Origin: Candidatus Binataceae bacterium
Lineage (GTDB): Bacteria; Desulfobacterota; Binatia; Binatales; Binataceae
NCBI GenBank assembly: GCA_035294265.1
Contig: DATGLK010000099.1
Span: forward strand, 1 to 58,913
Length of the DNA: 58,913 bases
Reading direction: 5' to 3'
Shown: in pieces, positions 42,855 through 51,494 of the stretch
How the letters are laid out: the number at the start of each line of letters is the position of its first letter
How positions within the stretch are numbered: position 1 is the first letter of the stretch
Program-made: the position numbers and the translations under genes
Notes under the pieces: generated by a model
The model's database searches: none
Told to the model about the DNA's origin: nothing
Seen by the model: only the letters and a program-made list of their open reading frames with translations

Positions 42855-42921
42855 TCACGTGTCACCCGCCACCACCGCCACCGCCATCGTGCCGGGCAGC
42901 TTGGCCCGCCCGGCTTATCGC

Positions 42922-43034
42922 GATCCCGGGGAAGAGTTGGAAACTTCTCTCCTCTCTGCCCTCACCCAACCACCACCGCCGCTCCACCCGTCCACCCCGC
43001 CGGAGTGCCGCCTCGCGCCGCCTTCCCCGGGATC
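42922..43034. repeat. 13-base inverted repeat flanking a C-rich block in nrdJ 3' region
   Basis: GATCCCGGGGAAG (42922-42934) and its exact complement CTTCCCCGGGATC (43022-43034) flank 87 bases of low-complexity CCACC/CTC repeats. In the transcript the block is G-rich with several G3 runs, a possible quadruplex, and the arms could pair into a large stem-loop. Confidence 0.45.
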
Positions 43035-43058
43035 AACCTTGAACCGCGCCCACCAGCC

Positions 43059-45791
43059 TCAAGAGCAACCGCTGGTCGTGCCGCAGTTATTGCATTTATA
43101 ACAGGCGCCGTTGCGCACCATGATGCAGCCGCAATCCGGACATGGCGGCGCATCCTGCTGATTCAAAAATGCCTGCCGTGAAGAACTGGCGCGCGCGCCG
43201 GCAGCGGTCGCCGCAGGCGGCGCACTACTCAGTCCTTCATCGAGCACCAAGCCAACCTCGTGCTGAGCCTGGACGTCGAGAAACTTGGAGGCCATCCAGC
43301 GAAACAGGTAATCGATGATCGACTTGGCGAAAGGAATCTGCCCGTTCTTGGTGAAGCCCGAGGGCTCGAAACGCATATGGGCAAACTTATCGACCAGGAA
43401 TTGCAACGGCACGCCATACTGCAGGGCATAGGAAATCGCGGTTGCAAACGAGTCCATCAGACCCGAGATAGTCGAGCCCTGTTTGGACATGTTCACGAAG
43501 ATCTCGCCGGGCGTACCGTCTTCATACAGCCCCACTGTGATGTAGCCTTCGTGGCCGGCGATATCGAATTTGTGAGTGAGCGAACGGCGCTCGTCGGGCA
43601 GCTTGCGGCGCGCCGGTCGAGCTGCGTTGGTTTCGGCTGAAGCTGCAGCCGCCGTAGCCGCCGTTTCCTTCTTGCCAGTGTTGAGCGGCTGGGTGCGCTT
43701 GGAGCCGTCGCGATAGATTGCCACCGCCTTGACCCCTAAGCGCCAGGCCGTCAAATAAGCTTCGGCAACCTCTTCGACGGTGGCGTCGGCCGGCATATTG
43801 ACGGTCTTGGAAATCGCTCCCGACAAAAAGGGCTGTACCGCGCCCATCATCCGGATGTGGCCCAGATAATGGATCGAACGCGCGCCCGCGCGCGGAGTAA
43901 AGGCGCAGTCGAACACCGGCAGGTCGCGCGCGGCCAGCGCCGGCGCCCCCTCGATAGTCTCGTGCTCGTCGATATACTCGACGATTTCCTGAATTTCCTT
44001 GGAATCGTAACCCAAGCGCTTGAGCGCGCGCGGCACCGTGTTGTTGACGATCTTGAGCATTCCGCCGCCAACCAGCTTCTTGTACTTGACCAGCGCAATA
44101 TCGGGCTCAATCCCGGTGGTATCGCAGTCCATCATGAAAGCGATCGTTCCGGTGGGCGCAATCAGAGTGGCTTGCGAGTTGCGATAGCCCACCACCTGGC
44201 CCAACTTGCTGGCCTCGTCCCAGACCTCGCGAGCGGCGCGCTGCAACTCCAGCGGCACATGCGCGCTGTCCAGCTTATAGGCATGACTGCGATGGCGCTC
44301 GATCACCTTGAGCATCGGCTCTCGGTTGGGCATGAAGCCCGAAAACGGCCCCATGCTCTCGGCCAGCCGTGCCGATTGGAGATAAGCCTCGCCGGTCAGC
44401 AGCGCAGTGAGCGCAGCCGCGTAGCTACGCCCCTGATCCGAGTCGTAGGGCATCCCCAAGGCCATCAGCAGCGCGCCCAGATTGGCGTAGCCCAAGCCCA
44501 ACTCTCGATAGGCGCGGGCATTTTGCGCGATCTCCTCGGTGGGATAGGAGGAGTTGTCAACCACGATATCCTGGGCGGTAATCAATATATCGACCGCGTG
44601 GCGATAGCCCCTAACGTCGAATTCGCCACGCTCGTCCAAAAATTTCAGCAGATTGATCGAGGCCAAGTTGCAGGCCGAGTTATCTAGATGCATGTACTCG
44701 CTGCACGGGTTGGAGGCGCTGATCCTGCCGCTGGCTGGACAGGTGTGCCAGGAATTGATGGTGGTGTCGAATTGCATCCCCGGATCGCCGCAAACATGGG
44801 CGGCTTCAGCGATCATCCGCATCAAATCGCGCGCGCGATAGGTCTGAGCCGGCGTTCCGTCTTTTACATAGCGGGTCTGCCATTGCCCGTCGTTGACCAC
44901 CGCCTGCATGAAATCGTCGTCGGCGCGCACCGAGTTGTTGGCGTTTTGGAAGAATACCGAGCCGTACGCCGGCCCATCCAATGAACTGTCGTAGCCGGCC
45001 TCAATCAGCGCCCAAGCCTTCTTCTCTTCCTCCATCTTGCACTTGATGAAGTCCTCGATGTCGGGGTGGTTGGCGTCCAAAATGACCATCTTGGCCGCCC
45101 GCCGGGTCTTGCCCCCGGATTTGATTACTCCAGCCGAGGCGTCGGCCGCCTTCATAAACGACAGCGGCCCCGAGGCCGTGCCGCCCGAGGACAATTTCTC
45201 GCGCGCCGAGCGCAGCGCCGACAGGTTGACACCTGCGCCCGAACCGCCTTTGAAAATCATGCCCTCGTTGCGATACCAGGCCAGAATCGATTCCATGTTG
45301 TCCTCGACCCGCAGAATGAAGCAGGCCGAGCATTGCGGCTTGGGTTCGATCCCCACGTTGAAGTACACCGGACTGTTGAAGGAGGCCTTCTGGCGCACCA
45401 GCAGATGGGTCAACTCGGCGGCGAAAGTGTCGCGCTCGGCAGCGTCGGCGAAATAGTTCTGCTGCTCGCCCCACCCGGTGATCGTATCAACCACTCGGCC
45501 GATCAGTTGGCGGACACTGGTCTCGCGCTTGGGGCTGCCCAGCGGACCGCGGAAGTACTTGGAGACCACCACGTTGGTCGCGGTCTGCGACCAGTTCTTG
45601 GGCACCTCGACCTCGCGCTGCTCAAAGACCACCCGTCCGTCTTCGCCCACGATCACCGCCGAGCGCAGATCCCACTCCACTTCGCTCATCGGGTCCACCC
45701 CAGGTTTGGTGAACAGCCGCCCCAGGCGGGCGCCGCGGCGATTGGCTGGTTCGCTCCGCTCGCTCAGCCGCTTGTCCGTTATCTGAGCCAT
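43059..45791 (-). CDS. nrdJ: Vitamin B12-dependent ribonucleotide reductase (class II)
   Basis: 910 residues from the ATG with AGGAGG about ten bases upstream; an open frame extends 13 codons further. Adenosylcobalamin-dependent enzyme making dNTPs without oxygen. The active-site NPCSEYMHLDNSACNLASINL region carries the thiyl Cys and catalytic residues; QSARLAESMGPFSG and SQATLIAPTGTIAFMMD also match class II enzymes. The C-terminal domain has a zinc-ribbon-like CPDCGCIMVRNGACYKCNNCG and a final CS pair region for thioredoxin reduction. It is a typical nrdJ in length and order. Upstream lie a candidate promoter and NrdR box. Confidence 0.97.
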   Translation of the reverse strand: MAQITDKRLSERSEPANRRGARLGRLFTKPGVDPMSEVEWDLRSAVIVGEDGRVVFEQREVEVPKNWSQTATNVVVSKYFRGPLGSPKRETSVRQLIGRVVDTITGWGEQQNYFADAAERDTFAAELTHLLVRQKASFNSPVYFNVGIEPKPQCSACFILRVEDNMESILAWYRNEGMIFKGGSGAGVNLSALRSAREKLSSGGTASGPLSFMKAADASAGVIKSGGKTRRAAKMVILDANHPDIEDFIKCKMEEEKKAWALIEAGYDSSLDGPAYGSVFFQNANNSVRADDDFMQAVVNDGQWQTRYVKDGTPAQTYRARDLMRMIAEAAHVCGDPGMQFDTTINSWHTCPASGRISASNPCSEYMHLDNSACNLASINLLKFLDERGEFDVRGYRHAVDILITAQDIVVDNSSYPTEEIAQNARAYRELGLGYANLGALLMALGMPYDSDQGRSYAAALTALLTGEAYLQSARLAESMGPFSGFMPNREPMLKVIERHRSHAYKLDSAHVPLELQRAAREVWDEASKLGQVVGYRNSQATLIAPTGTIAFMMDCDTTGIEPDIALVKYKKLVGGGMLKIVNNTVPRALKRLGYDSKEIQEIVEYIDEHETIEGAPALAARDLPVFDCAFTPRAGARSIHYLGHIRMMGAVQPFLSGAISKTVNMPADATVEEVAEAYLTAWRLGVKAVAIYRDGSKRTQPLNTGKKETAATAAAASAETNAARPARRKLPDERRSLTHKFDIAGHEGYITVGLYEDGTPGEIFVNMSKQGSTISGLMDSFATAISYALQYGVPLQFLVDKFAHMRFEPSGFTKNGQIPFAKSIIDYLFRWMASKFLDVQAQHEVGLVLDEGLSSAPPAATAAGARASSSRQAFLNQQDAPPCPDCGCIMVRNGACYKCNNCGTTSGCS

Positions 45792-45961
45792 CCCCGCCCC
45801 TCCTCCTATCTTCTCCACAGCCCCGTCCACAGCATCGCCGATAGCCTCGCCGCCCGCCCGGCACCCAAAAGCGCTTCGTTGCCGAACCTATTCGTCGTCA
45901 CGAAACTAAAGCGAAGTGTTGTCAACAGCCCGTCCATAATGTGTCCACAGGTATGTGAATG

Positions 45962-45977
45962 ACCCAACATGTTGTGG
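45962..45977 (-). promoter_or_regulatory. Candidate NrdR box upstream of nrdJ
   Basis: ACCCAACATGTTGTGG is a near-palindrome around CAACATGTTG. It matches the NrdR consensus acaCwAtATaTwGtgt at all the strongly conserved positions I can recall (C4, A6, A8-T9, T11, G13). It lies about 170 bases upstream of the nrdJ ATG, just downstream of the candidate promoter. NrdR usually needs two boxes; the second is not clear. Confidence 0.5.
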
Positions 45978-45995
45978 TTTGCCCTTGGTGTGACT

Positions 45996-46024
45996 GGTAT
46001 TTCAAAAAGGCGACGAGATGTCAA
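45996..46024 (-). promoter_or_regulatory. Candidate promoter of nrdJ
   Basis: On the minus strand TTGACA (46019-46024) is followed after 17 bases by AATACC (45996-46001). The -35 is consensus, the -10 weak. The candidate NrdR box falls just downstream, as expected for repression. Confidence 0.35.
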
Positions 46025-46193
46025 CTTCTCTTTAGGATCTTTTAAATTTTTCTAGACAATTTCTGCGGCGTAGCCTGGCTTGGCAGCGGGTTGCTGAGCG
46101 TGGGTCCAGCCCTTGTTAGTCTATCACATGCGGTCGGCGCGGTTTTTCCCCTTCCGCCAAAGAGCAAAATGCTTTAGCGTCGAGTGGCTGCGG

Positions 46194-46643
46194 ATGAAAA
46201 TGGCTGCCCAGCGAAAAAAACAACCCCAGCGCATCGGGGTCGCGCTCACCAGCGTGCTCGACGAATTGGATCGCGACGGCCATTTCGCCCTGTTTCGACT
46301 GGTCAAAATCTGGCCCGAAGTAGTGGGCGACGACATCGCGCGCCACACCGAAATAAGCGGACTCAAGTTTCACACCGTGGTGGTCAAGGTCAGCAACGCG
46401 ATGTGGATTCAGGAGCTCAGCATGATGAGCCGCCAAATCCTGCGCCAGCTAATAGCGCGGCTGGGCGATGACTCGGTGCGCGATCTACGCTTCGTCAAGG
46501 GCGCGCTCAGCCGCCGCCACGCGCCCAAACCAAGTCCGCCTCGCCTGGTGCGCCGCTCGGTGGCGCTGCCCGAGCTCAAGGATCCGCAACTGAGAGCGGC
46601 CTTCGACAGCCTGATCGAAGCCTGGGGCCGCTCCCCCCGCTAA
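46194..46643 (+). CDS. DUF721/DciA-like protein
   Basis: 149 residues from the ATG before KMAAQRKK; an open frame begins earlier at 46113. Predicted DciA-type helicase-loader domain: RIGVALTSVLDELDRDGHFALFRLVKIWPEVVG, then TEISGLKFHTVVVKV and WIQELSMMSRQILRQLIARLG. DciA loads the replicative helicase DnaB in most bacteria lacking DnaC. The second half is Pro/Arg-rich and then shows PELKDPQLRAAFDSLIEAW. The DUF721 match is fair and the function inferred from the family. It is divergent from nrdJ, so both are linked to DNA synthesis by position. Confidence 0.75.
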   Translation: MKMAAQRKKQPQRIGVALTSVLDELDRDGHFALFRLVKIWPEVVGDDIARHTEISGLKFHTVVVKVSNAMWIQELSMMSRQILRQLIARLGDDSVRDLRFVKGALSRRHAPKPSPPRLVRRSVALPELKDPQLRAAFDSLIEAWGRSPR

Positions 46644-46790
46644 GCGGACAAATCGCGCGATTGTGAGGGTTGCCCATGGACAGTCGCGCAGCTACGCAAC
46701 CATCGCTTTATCGCCAAGCCGCGCTGAAACCTGCCGCCTGGGTAAAATAACTAGCACTGCGTCGCATAGATAAGCTGACTTCGCCCGCGC

Positions 46791-48542
46791 GTGGCGCTGA
46801 ACGCGGCCACACAAATCTCACAGCGTGGCACCTCAGACGCGGGCGGTCAGGCAACCGACGCCGTCCTTATTGCGCCTCGCCCGCCCCGACAGATCGCCGC
46901 TCGCTACGATGTAAGCGCTTGGCTTGCGCGCTACGTCTATGAGGGCGATAGGTGGCCCCGCAATCGTCGCGGCCACCGCGCATTACCTATGAGCGCAGAG
47001 GCGATTCACGTTCTCAATCGGCTGGCCTTCGGTCCGGCGCCTGGTGACTTGAGCAGGGTGCAGCAGCTGTCGATCGACGGCTATATTCGCCAGCAGCTCC
47101 GCCCCCAGACCATCCCGGTCCCCCAAGCTTTCTCCGAGCGCGTGCGCTCCTGGCCCACACTCTATCTGACCCCGGTGGAGTTGTTCGCGCAGTATGGCCC
47201 GCCGCGAAAAGCGCCGGGCGCGCCGAAGGATCCGCTCGCGATGAAAGCGGCGCGCCAGCGCGCTCGGGTAATTATGCAAGAAGGCGTGCAGGCACGCCTT
47301 TATCGCGCCATCCGGGGACCACGCCAACTCCAGGAAGTGATGACTGATTTCTGGTTCAATCACTTCAATGTCTTTGCGGGCAAGGGGCTGGATTACCTGT
47401 GGACCGTTTCGTACGAGCAGGAAGCGATTCGGCCGCACACCCTGGGGCGCTTTCGCGACCTTCTGGGCGCCACCGCCAAGCATCCCGCGATGCTTTTTTT
47501 CCTGGATAACTGGCTCAACACCGGTCCCGGCACACCTGGGGCACGCGGCCGTTTCGACGGGCTCAACGAGAACTACGCCCGCGAAGTAATGGAGCTGCAC
47601 ACGCTGGGGGTCAATGGCGGCTACAGCCAGCGCGACGTAACCGAGCTCGCGCGGATCTTCACTGGCTGGGGATTGGTCAAGCGCGGCGCTGCGGGCTTCC
47701 AGCGCCGGCGGACACGGCGGGCGAATGGTCCCTTCTTTCCCTTCTTCAGAGCACCCTTCACCCCGCCCCCGCCCGTAACCGACGAGATCTCGCCCACTGG
47801 CTTTTTCTTCGATGCCAGCCGTCACGACTTCGGCGACAAGCAGTTCTTGGGACACACCATTGGCGGCCGCGGAATCAGCGAAGGCGAGGAGGCCCTGGAT
47901 ATCCTAGCCCGCCATCCGGCCACCGCCCGCCATCTGAGCTTTCAGCTCGCGCAGCTTTTCGTCGCCGACCAGCCGCCACCAGCACTGGTCGCGCGTCTAG
48001 CCGAGAGTTACCAGGAGAGCGACGGTCACATTGGCACCGTCCTGGCAACGCTCTTCGCCAGTCGTGAGTTTCGGGACCCGGCTTGCTACGGCGCCAAATT
48101 CAAGACTCCCTACCAATACGTGGTCTCGGCGGTACGCGCGCTGGGGATCGACCCGCGCAATGTGCAGCCGCTGGCCGGTACGCTGTTCCTGTTGGGTATG
48201 CCGCTTTATGGCTGCCCAACCCCTGACGGCTACAAGAACACGCAGGAGGCGTGGCTCACTCCCGACGGCCTGATGCGTCGGCTCAGCTTCGCCACCGCCT
48301 TGGGCACCGGCCATCTGCCCTTGGACCAAGCACCTGGCTTTACGCGTCCGCAGCCGCTCAAGTTGGCGATGGCCGATTCGGGGCCTGCGCGAGCGCCGAC
48401 GATGCCGGCGCCGGACCGCGATAACTTGGCGCGCACCCTGGGCAATCGCTTCAGCCATTCGACCGCACAGGCGGTATTCGCCGCCCCAGCGCAATTACAG
48501 AGCGCGCTTATCCTGGGCAGTCCGGAGTTTATGCGCCGCTAA
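46791..48542 (+). CDS. DUF1800-domain protein
   Basis: 583 residues beginning with GTG, no ribosome-binding site visible; an ATG at 46989 just before AEAIHVLNRLAFGP is an alternative start. Features of DUF1800 are the N-terminal HVLNRLAFGPAPGDL, MTDFWFNHFNVFAGKG, the RFDGLNENYAREVMELHTLG motif and a QRDVTELARIFTGWGL. The function of the family is not known. It forms a pair with the DUF1501 gene downstream, with 18 bases between, a widely seen arrangement in diverse bacteria. Export is likely for the partner and possible here. Confidence 0.88.
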   Translation: MALNAATQISQRGTSDAGGQATDAVLIAPRPPRQIAARYDVSAWLARYVYEGDRWPRNRRGHRALPMSAEAIHVLNRLAFGPAPGDLSRVQQLSIDGYIRQQLRPQTIPVPQAFSERVRSWPTLYLTPVELFAQYGPPRKAPGAPKDPLAMKAARQRARVIMQEGVQARLYRAIRGPRQLQEVMTDFWFNHFNVFAGKGLDYLWTVSYEQEAIRPHTLGRFRDLLGATAKHPAMLFFLDNWLNTGPGTPGARGRFDGLNENYAREVMELHTLGVNGGYSQRDVTELARIFTGWGLVKRGAAGFQRRRTRRANGPFFPFFRAPFTPPPPVTDEISPTGFFFDASRHDFGDKQFLGHTIGGRGISEGEEALDILARHPATARHLSFQLAQLFVADQPPPALVARLAESYQESDGHIGTVLATLFASREFRDPACYGAKFKTPYQYVVSAVRALGIDPRNVQPLAGTLFLLGMPLYGCPTPDGYKNTQEAWLTPDGLMRRLSFATALGTGHLPLDQAPGFTRPQPLKLAMADSGPARAPTMPAPDRDNLARTLGNRFSHSTAQAVFAAPAQLQSALILGSPEFMRR

Positions 48543-48560
48543 TCATTGGAGGCCTCGGCG

Positions 48561-49787
48561 ATGGAAAGACGGGAATTTCTACGTAACGCCTTGATGCTAG
48601 GGGCAGGCGGCGTGCTCTTGCTCGGACCCGGGGCCTGGGCGGCGCGCGCGGCAACCTCGGGGGCGGGCCAGTCGCCGCGGCTGGTGGTAATCTTCCTGCG
48701 CGGCGCGGTCGATGGCCTGAACGTGGTGGTGCCGCACGGGGAGAGCATCTATTACGAGCTGCGGCCCACTATCGCGGTCCCCGCCAGCCAAGTGCTCGAT
48801 CTCGACGGCCACTTCGGGCTTCCCCCGGCGCTGGCAGGGCTGATGCCGCTGTGGCGCGAGCGCAGCCTGGCCTTTGTCGAAGCCTGCGGGTCACCCGATC
48901 CCACGCGCTCACATTTCGACGCCCAGGATTACATGGAAACCGGCACACCTGGAGTCAAGACTACCTCCACCGGCTGGATGAACCGGGTCCTAACCGAATT
49001 GCCCGCGCCGCACTCACCTACTCAGGCGCTCAATCTGGGGCCCACTCCGCCACGCATCCTGGCGGGTCCGCAGCCGGTCGCTAACCTCGCTACCGGCCGC
49101 GCTGCCGCGCAGCCAATCGCGCTGGACCGACCACTGGTCAACAGCTCCTTCGCCCGCATGTACGCAGGACGCGATCCCCTCAGTGCGGCCTTTCAGGAAG
49201 GGGTTGCGGCGCGCCGCCGCCTGCTGGCAGAACTTCAGCAGGACATGACGGTGGCGGCCGGCGGAGCGCCCTTGCCCAATCAGGGCTTTGCCCAGGACGC
49301 CACCCGGTTGGGGCGGCTCATGCGGCGCGATCCGAGTATCCGGCTGGCTTTTGTCGCTTTGGCTGGCTGGGACACCCATGTCAACCAAGGCGCCGCCGGC
49401 GGTCAGCTCGCCAACCATCTGCGTCCCCTGAGCGAAGGGCTGCTCTCACTGATTGGCGCGATGGGTTCAACTTACCACGAAACCGTGATTGTGGTGATTT
49501 CGGAGTTCGGCCGCACCGTGCATGAAAATGGCAACGGCGGCACAGACCACGGCCATGCTAACGTAATGTGGGTGATGGGCGGGCCGGTGCGGGGCGGCAA
49601 AGTTTACGGCACTTGGCCCGGGCTGGCCCCTGAACAGCTCTACCAGGGGCGCGATCTGGCAGTCACCACCGACTTTCGCGCACCGCTATCGTCGATCCTG
49701 AGCACGCATCTGAAACTTTCCGACCACGCGCTGGGGCAAATTTTCCCCGCTTACCGTGGCCGAGGCCCTCAATTGTTGGCTGCCTGA
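48561..49787 (+). CDS. DUF1501-domain protein with twin-arginine-type signal
   Basis: 408 residues; ATG with GGAGG eight bases upstream. The N-terminus MERREFLRNALMLGAGGVLLL is a Tat-like signal (RREFL), ending near AWAARAATSG. The DUF1501 core follows with LVVIFLRGAVDGLNVVVPHG, FVEACGSPDPTRSHFDAQDYME, SEFGRTVHENGNGGTDHGHANVMWV and DWDTHVNQ-like ALAGWDTHVNQG. The His/Asp-rich motifs suggest a metallo-hydrolase or sulfatase-like fold. The fold is related to alkaline phosphatases; the substrate is unknown. It would act in the periplasm beside the DUF1800 protein. Confidence 0.9.
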   Translation: MERREFLRNALMLGAGGVLLLGPGAWAARAATSGAGQSPRLVVIFLRGAVDGLNVVVPHGESIYYELRPTIAVPASQVLDLDGHFGLPPALAGLMPLWRERSLAFVEACGSPDPTRSHFDAQDYMETGTPGVKTTSTGWMNRVLTELPAPHSPTQALNLGPTPPRILAGPQPVANLATGRAAAQPIALDRPLVNSSFARMYAGRDPLSAAFQEGVAARRRLLAELQQDMTVAAGGAPLPNQGFAQDATRLGRLMRRDPSIRLAFVALAGWDTHVNQGAAGGQLANHLRPLSEGLLSLIGAMGSTYHETVIVVISEFGRTVHENGNGGTDHGHANVMWVMGGPVRGGKVYGTWPGLAPEQLYQGRDLAVTTDFRAPLSSILSTHLKLSDHALGQIFPAYRGRGPQLLAA

Positions 49788-49815
49788 GCCGACTAATCTG
49801 TATTTGCGCCGGGAT

Positions 49816-50580
49816 TTAGCGGAAATCGTTAAGCTTGGCGTCCATTTCTCGCAGCTTGGCCAGCTTCTGATCGGTTGGCACCAATACCTTGGCAGCCTTG
49901 ATCGGATTGCTGCTGGGCAACTCGCCGTTGATCTTCTCGATCGCTTCCTGGGCCAGATGACGCACCATCGGCGAGGGATCCTCGGTGGCGGCAGTCGAGA
50001 GCACGTCGATCGCGCTGGGATCGCCGATTTCGCCCAGGGCATAAATCGCGGTCCCTCGGCTCCGCTCGTCGTTGGTCTCGTTGACGTATTCGATAATTGG
50101 CTTGGCCCCGCGCGAGTCACCGATTCGACCTAGGGCGGCGGCGACGTGCAGTTTGACCGCCGGCTCCACTGAACGCAAAAACAGCAGTTGGCTGAGCAAG
50201 GGCACCGCGTCGTGGACTTGCCGCGCCCCCAACATATCAATAGCTTTTATCTTCACCCGCGCGTCTGGATCGGAGAGCGCTTGCAGCAGCAGTACGTTGG
50301 CTTGCGGATCCTTAATGTCGCGCAGCTTGCGCAGCGCTTCCACTCGGACTTTGGGATCGACATCGTTGAGGCCGCGCTGGGCGGCTCTCATCTGCTGTTC
50401 GATATCGGCGTGACTGCCTGTGCTGCCCCCATTGGCACCGCCGAACACCCCGCCCATCGGGGCTATCTGGGGCAAGGCCGCCGCCTGCCCCGCCATATTG
50501 GCTTGCGCCGCGGCTATCACGGGCAGGGCGATCAATCCGAATGCGCCGATTGCTGCTGCGAACAGCCGCGGTTTAAACAT
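49816..50580 (-). CDS. Exported HEAT-repeat protein
   Basis: 254 residues from an ATG with GGAGGTAG upstream; the frame is open to 50652. A signal peptide (LFAAAIGAFGLIALPVIAAAQA) precedes a Gly/Ala-rich linker and at least four HEAT repeats of about 31 residues: DVDPKVRVEALRKLRDIKD, LSDPDARVKIKAIDMLGAR, SVEPAVKLHVAAALGRIGD and DERSRGTAIYALGEIGDPSA. These repeats form a curved superhelix for protein binding. The protein is periplasmic. It is divergent from the DUF3108 gene. Confidence 0.85.
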   Translation of the reverse strand: MFKPRLFAAAIGAFGLIALPVIAAAQANMAGQAAALPQIAPMGGVFGGANGGSTGSHADIEQQMRAAQRGLNDVDPKVRVEALRKLRDIKDPQANVLLLQALSDPDARVKIKAIDMLGARQVHDAVPLLSQLLFLRSVEPAVKLHVAAALGRIGDSRGAKPIIEYVNETNDERSRGTAIYALGEIGDPSAIDVLSTAATEDPSPMVRHLAQEAIEKINGELPSSNPIKAAKVLVPTDQKLAKLREMDAKLNDFR

Positions 50581-50646
50581 CGTCACTACCTCCGGCCCAA
50601 AAAACTCATCGCAGGTGGCACAGATCATCGATGATAGGCTTAGGAA

Positions 50647-51486
50647 ATGCAACCTCGGGCTAACGCCCGCAGACGGCGCGGCTCACCGTGGCTGGGCGCG
50701 CTCGCTTTGGGACTACTGGCAGGACCGCTACTGTGGGCGGCCAGCTCGCCCAATCTTCCTGCCGGCCTGATAATTCCCGCCTACCACCCGGGCAAGGTGC
50801 AGTTTCATCCCGGCGATGAGCTGCGTTATCGGGTTAGCTGGATGGGCTTGCCAGTGGCGTTGGCCCGAGTGACGTTAAGCAACGAACCCGCGCGCGCGGG
50901 GAGCTGGGCGGGAGATGTCTGGGTCACTACCAATCCGGTAATTGCAGTGTTTTACCAGTTTCGCGCCCATTTGCACGAAGTGCTGGAGGCAGAGGAGCTG
51001 ACCACCCATCTGCTAACGATTAAACAACGCGAGAACCGCCGCACCAGCGAGTACGTGGTGCATTTCGAGCCACGGGAGGGAGTGGTGGAAGCCAGCCGCC
51101 ATACCTCGCACGGCACGGAAACCAAGCGCTTTGTGGCCCGCCATCCGGTCGGACCTATTGCCGGCGCCTTGCTGGCGCTCTCCCAGCCCTTGGCGGCAGG
51201 CGACAACCTTACCTTCGACGTCTTTGTCGGCACCAATCGCTACGTGTTCGATTTCGCCGTGCGCGGGCGCGAAACCTTGGCCACCGACCAAGGCGATAAC
51301 TTGGCCACTTTGAAAGTCTTACCTAACCTGCGATACATCTCGGCGGGCCGCGACCATTATCGGGTCGAGCAGGTGGTGGTTTGGCTGACCGCCGATTCGC
51401 GCCACATTCCGGTGCGTATCATGGCCGACACTTTCGTGGGCCGGCTCTACGTCGACCTGGCCGGGATCGGCCCGGACGGAACCTAG
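50647..51486 (+). CDS. DUF3108-domain exported protein
   Basis: 279 residues. A signal or anchor segment is at about 15-33 (LGALALGLLAGPLLWA). The DUF3108 pattern follows: FHPGDELRYRVSWMGLPVALARV, VTTNPVIAVFYQFRAHL and KQRENRRTSEYVVHFEP, then VEQVVVWLTADSRHIPVRI. The family is beta-rich and often occurs in envelopes, without a known function. It ends eight bases before the thpR ATG, so they may be cotranscribed. The start ATG has only a weak AGGA beside it. Confidence 0.85.
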   Translation: MQPRANARRRRGSPWLGALALGLLAGPLLWAASSPNLPAGLIIPAYHPGKVQFHPGDELRYRVSWMGLPVALARVTLSNEPARAGSWAGDVWVTTNPVIAVFYQFRAHLHEVLEAEELTTHLLTIKQRENRRTSEYVVHFEPREGVVEASRHTSHGTETKRFVARHPVGPIAGALLALSQPLAAGDNLTFDVFVGTNRYVFDFAVRGRETLATDQGDNLATLKVLPNLRYISAGRDHYRVEQVVVWLTADSRHIPVRIMADTFVGRLYVDLAGIGPDGT

Positions 51487-51494
51487 GCGGCGCA

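Larger units (their letters stand above)
42468..43058. other. 591-base non-coding stretch between the small exported gene and nrdJ
   Basis: Left of the hairpin at 42832, I see no gene: leftward and rightward frames are Arg/Ser-rich and lack ribosome-binding sites. The middle contains the likely nrdJ terminator, and the right 200 bases, which are the nrdJ 3' untranslated region, are extremely C-rich on the plus strand (G-rich in the transcript) and bounded by an inverted repeat, described separately. No tRNA-like fold is evident. Confidence 0.4.
45792..46193. other. Divergent region between nrdJ and dciA-type gene
   Basis: A 400-base gap that includes the nrdJ ribosome-binding site, the promoter and NrdR candidates above. 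An AT-rich patch at 46025-46055 would suit the promoter of the rightward gene. I looked for a cobalamin riboswitch, with its characteristic GCCACTG box, and did not find one. Confidence 0.4.

Noticed and set aside
42595-42858. Leftward 87-codon frame between the small exported gene and nrdJ
   Set aside because: It starts inside the hairpin terminator and encodes Arg/Pro/Leu-rich sequence typical of random GC-rich frames.
42922-43034. CRISPR-like array in the C-rich block
   Set aside because: The repeats are short CCACC/CTC low-complexity runs without regular spacing or spacer-like units, and no cas genes are present.
45792-46193. Cobalamin riboswitch upstream of nrdJ
   Set aside because: The B12 box (GCCACTG) and matching stems were not found; B12-dependent enzymes are not always riboswitch-controlled.
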